Source: Anaeromyces robustus
Lineage: Eukaryota; Neocallimastigomycota; Neocallimastigomycetes; Neocallimastigales; Neocallimastigaceae
Direction: 5' to 3'
Length of the DNA: 64,000 bases
NCBI GenBank assembly: GCA_002104895.1
Contig: MCFG01000115.1
Location: forward strand, 89,501-153,500
In this document: positions 63,401 through 64,000 of the stretch, piece after piece
Layout: each line of letters opens with the position of its first letter
Numbering within the stretch: position 1 is the first letter of the stretch
Translations under genes and position numbers: made by a program
The notes under the pieces: model-generated
The model's input: only the letters and a program-made list of their open reading frames with translations
Database searches by the model: none
What the model was told of the DNA's origin: nothing

Positions 63401-63539
63401 CCATCATATATGCATTGGTCCATGAGTGAAGGCCATTGATGAAGATAATGCTAGTGTTGTTAATATCAGTTCCATAACAGCGGAATCCACGAACAAAAAC
63501 ATTGCTATTTTCGTTACTATTATAAAAATTTCGTACCAT
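60498..63539 (-). CDS. LINE ORF: AP endonuclease plus reverse transcriptase
   Basis: 1013 residues. The N-terminal 125 residues are unrecognised. Then four 15-residue repeats (consensus STTNLNDSINNQSN) span about 127-185. The AP endonuclease covers about 213-435, with LSWNTNGWN, FQETKNG, YIPVSSHSTQ, ILVGDFN (near 360) and VSDHKPM (near 424). The RT covers about 680-1000: FKASGPDGIPIEFYKAL, SIPKKGDLSNCDNYRGISL, FLDLKKAYDSVP, GVRQGCPLSPILFNLFI, GLFADDIVL with the catalytic DD near 933, and NEMTFGINKCGTL. The reading frame is lost near 60555, just before the conserved YLGVPF segment, so the last residues here are out of frame. Confidence 0.9.
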   Translation of the reverse strand: MVRNFYNSNENSNVFVRGFRCYGTDINNTSIIFINGLHSWTNAYMMDFLESNLKEFNKYILSVKRSMCSRGWYFRIKVLSSDFKFDDFKKKFVSYISNASLSYSNCTHYIRKRSLQQIRNQLFSPSTNFNDSINNQSNSTTNLNDSINNQSKSTTNLNDSINNQRNSTTNLNDSINNQSNSTTTSSQSNTSDSFQRNSLVSIHSNLNTLNSIKDKFTFCLSWNTNGWNHEKKDSIEYFITLFKPLFLCFQETKNGSGANSSQPCKVTIPNYRYFVRRAVDSIPGMRGLFLGYHKSCQAILEENSFNYIISLTNYNIYDSKCSVGNVYIPVSSHSTQVKCALAEVIDWLNIHRDHASILVGDFNMKTVDLEEKISPINGWIILPLNSSRISWVQGNLSSDIDHALVNYKMLNLISYASFIDYHPVSDHKPMLVYCKKNFVDLSFTHPKKVVQWNRIRCKEMKNDIVDNNKFAILNNEIFNNPSLSIDDLVDKFINTSNSIAEDLEITSSTEIRKSMFHMSRNIYCLQRIKSLKYRQIKKSHLDYEPNQFIILVASYNKLCQSIHKKCNEFRRQNYLFWIKVGCEATLKNDSRKSWSWIKKNIKNNNQELFIPHPIRDHQDNLVYSTKDQLDVWCNYYKKLSYDSTGHSMNKKFWKNSPAINRIKSGNNIVWDINQDISIEEIKKAILSIPNFKASGPDGIPIEFYKALIPDSSSNDSVNNDSYVPAGLSCFCFLINRIWNGDFPIFWNNASIVSIPKKGDLSNCDNYRGISLINNGIKILSKIIASRISEYGISHGFIRPEQFGFRNKEECISLYISILSICQRRKFKGEDTYIAFLDLKKAYDSVPIYNILSKIYTLGIQGKCFQFLENLYLSSKACVKINGQFSDSFRILKGVRQGCPLSPILFNLFINDIFNDCLHNGVKIDTEYCCGGLFADDIVLCAPSRSRMNKLLRLVGKWAKDNEMTFGINKCGTLAVRHENSEYILREDPTFYLTGIQSLKQIVILTLVFPFTKL

Positions 63540-63919
63540 TATGATCTATATTTAATATTGATGAAAAAAATAAAAAAAGTAAAATGAAAGTACTAAACTA
63601 AAAAAATCGAGTTAAAAATGTAGACTAGTAATAACTGAATGTAAATTTTTTCTTTTTTTTTTTTTTCTTTTGTTTAAATTTATCAATTGTTTATCTTCTT
63701 TACTCTATTATAAAAACACTTGTAGAATATTGATAGTTGTTATAAAAATCTCTTTTTGCGAATGTAAATATATTTGAAATCTTGTAAATTCTTAAATTCA
63801 TGAAAATTAAAAAAAAAGTTAAAGGTGAAGAACTCAAAAATAACTATTCTAAATTCTAATAAAGTATAAGCACATGCTTTTGAGTGAATCAAGCTCATAC
63901 AATAATTAAAGCAATTACA
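63540..63919. other. LINE 5' flank and upstream region of the last gene
   Basis: Less AT-biased than the deserts, so part of it may be LINE 5' UTR. No gene recognised. Confidence 0.5.
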
Positions 63920-63959
63920 ATGGATTCATACAGTGATAATATACAGAAATACATGAAAG
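63920..63959 (+). CDS. Possible first exon of a gene running off the window
   Basis: ATG followed by MDSYSDNIQKYMK and a GGTAAATT donor-like site at 63958-63965. Codon composition is GC-richer than the flanks, and the short first exon fits the intron-rich housekeeping genes of this genome. Too short to name. Confidence 0.35.
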
Positions 63960-64000
63960 GTAAATTTAAAAGAAAATACAAATAACTCATTTCCTGCATA

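Larger units (their letters stand above)
58976..63539 (-). mobile_element. Non-LTR retrotransposon (LINE) with AP endonuclease and RT
   Basis: Spans a long APE-RT frame (63539-60498), a second frame (60474-59221) that continues the same protein after one frameshift, a 3' UTR of about 225 bp and a 18-nt A-tract on the minus strand (T-run at 58976-58993), the likely poly(A) tail. No target-site duplication could be fixed. The 5' end is unknown; it lies at or beyond 63539 and a plus-strand gene starts at 63920. A C-terminal CCHC-like zinc motif follows the RT. GC is far above the surroundings, and one visible frame break suggests a young copy. Confidence 0.9.

Overview
This window is nuclear DNA of an early-diverging fungus, almost certainly an anaerobic gut fungus (Neocallimastigomycota). 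Non-coding DNA is extremely A+T-rich and full of AAAT, AAT and AATAAAT microsatellites. Genes are short islands of higher GC with small AT-rich introns. The genes include a GH10 xylanase carrying two fungal dockerins (the GYPCC...[12 protein letters not shown] signature of fungal cellulosomes), a bacterial-type cysteine synthase without introns, and eukaryotic housekeeping genes. Exon coordinates were read by hand from GT/AG sites, reading phase and family conservation.

Layout, left to right. 1-950 (+): the end of a glucosidase II beta-subunit gene, ending in KDEL. 1433-3088 (-): a PRP38B-type splicing factor with an RS tail, 7 exons. 3981-7601 (-): fimbrin/plastin. 9020-9853 (+): a two-exon, four-helix membrane protein I do not recognise. 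12192-14354 (+): proteasome subunit alpha-3 (PSMA4 type), 6 exons. 18402-21761 (+): a 1119-residue protein with four RRM-like domains. 23552-24291 (+): TIM9, 4 exons. 25757-26345 (-): a decayed LINE fragment, abutting about 360 bp of AAAT repeat. 27347-28267 (-): cysteine synthase. 29592-29865 (-): an acyltransferase-3 remnant.

From 31.7 to 38.1 kb the minus strand holds an accessory block. Two single-pass membrane proteins with Cys-rich ectodomains and poly-Cys juxtamembrane motifs flank a decayed gene that joins a PI-PLC X-like domain, a fungal dockerin-like module and lectin-like repeats. A small unrecognised ORF follows. 40280-42013 (+) is an MNN1-type mannosyltransferase with a repeated sequon-bearing stem. 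47052-48347 (+) is a seven-helix membrane protein with an Asn/Ser-rich tail.

52072-57274 (+) holds a tandem pair of GH10 xylanases. Their catalytic modules are nearly identical, their lectin-like modules have diverged, and only the first carries dockerins, so one is predicted to be cellulosome-bound and the other free. The right end carries a nearly complete LINE (58976-63539, -) with AP-endonuclease and reverse transcriptase, split by one frameshift, and the first exon of another plus-strand gene at 63920.

The intergenic deserts hold many tandem repeats (a 225-bp x4 array, 32/65-bp higher-order repeats, a 54-bp x3 array upstream of the xylanase) and several perfect hairpins with 18-24 bp stems. 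I saw no tRNA, rRNA or CRISPR array.
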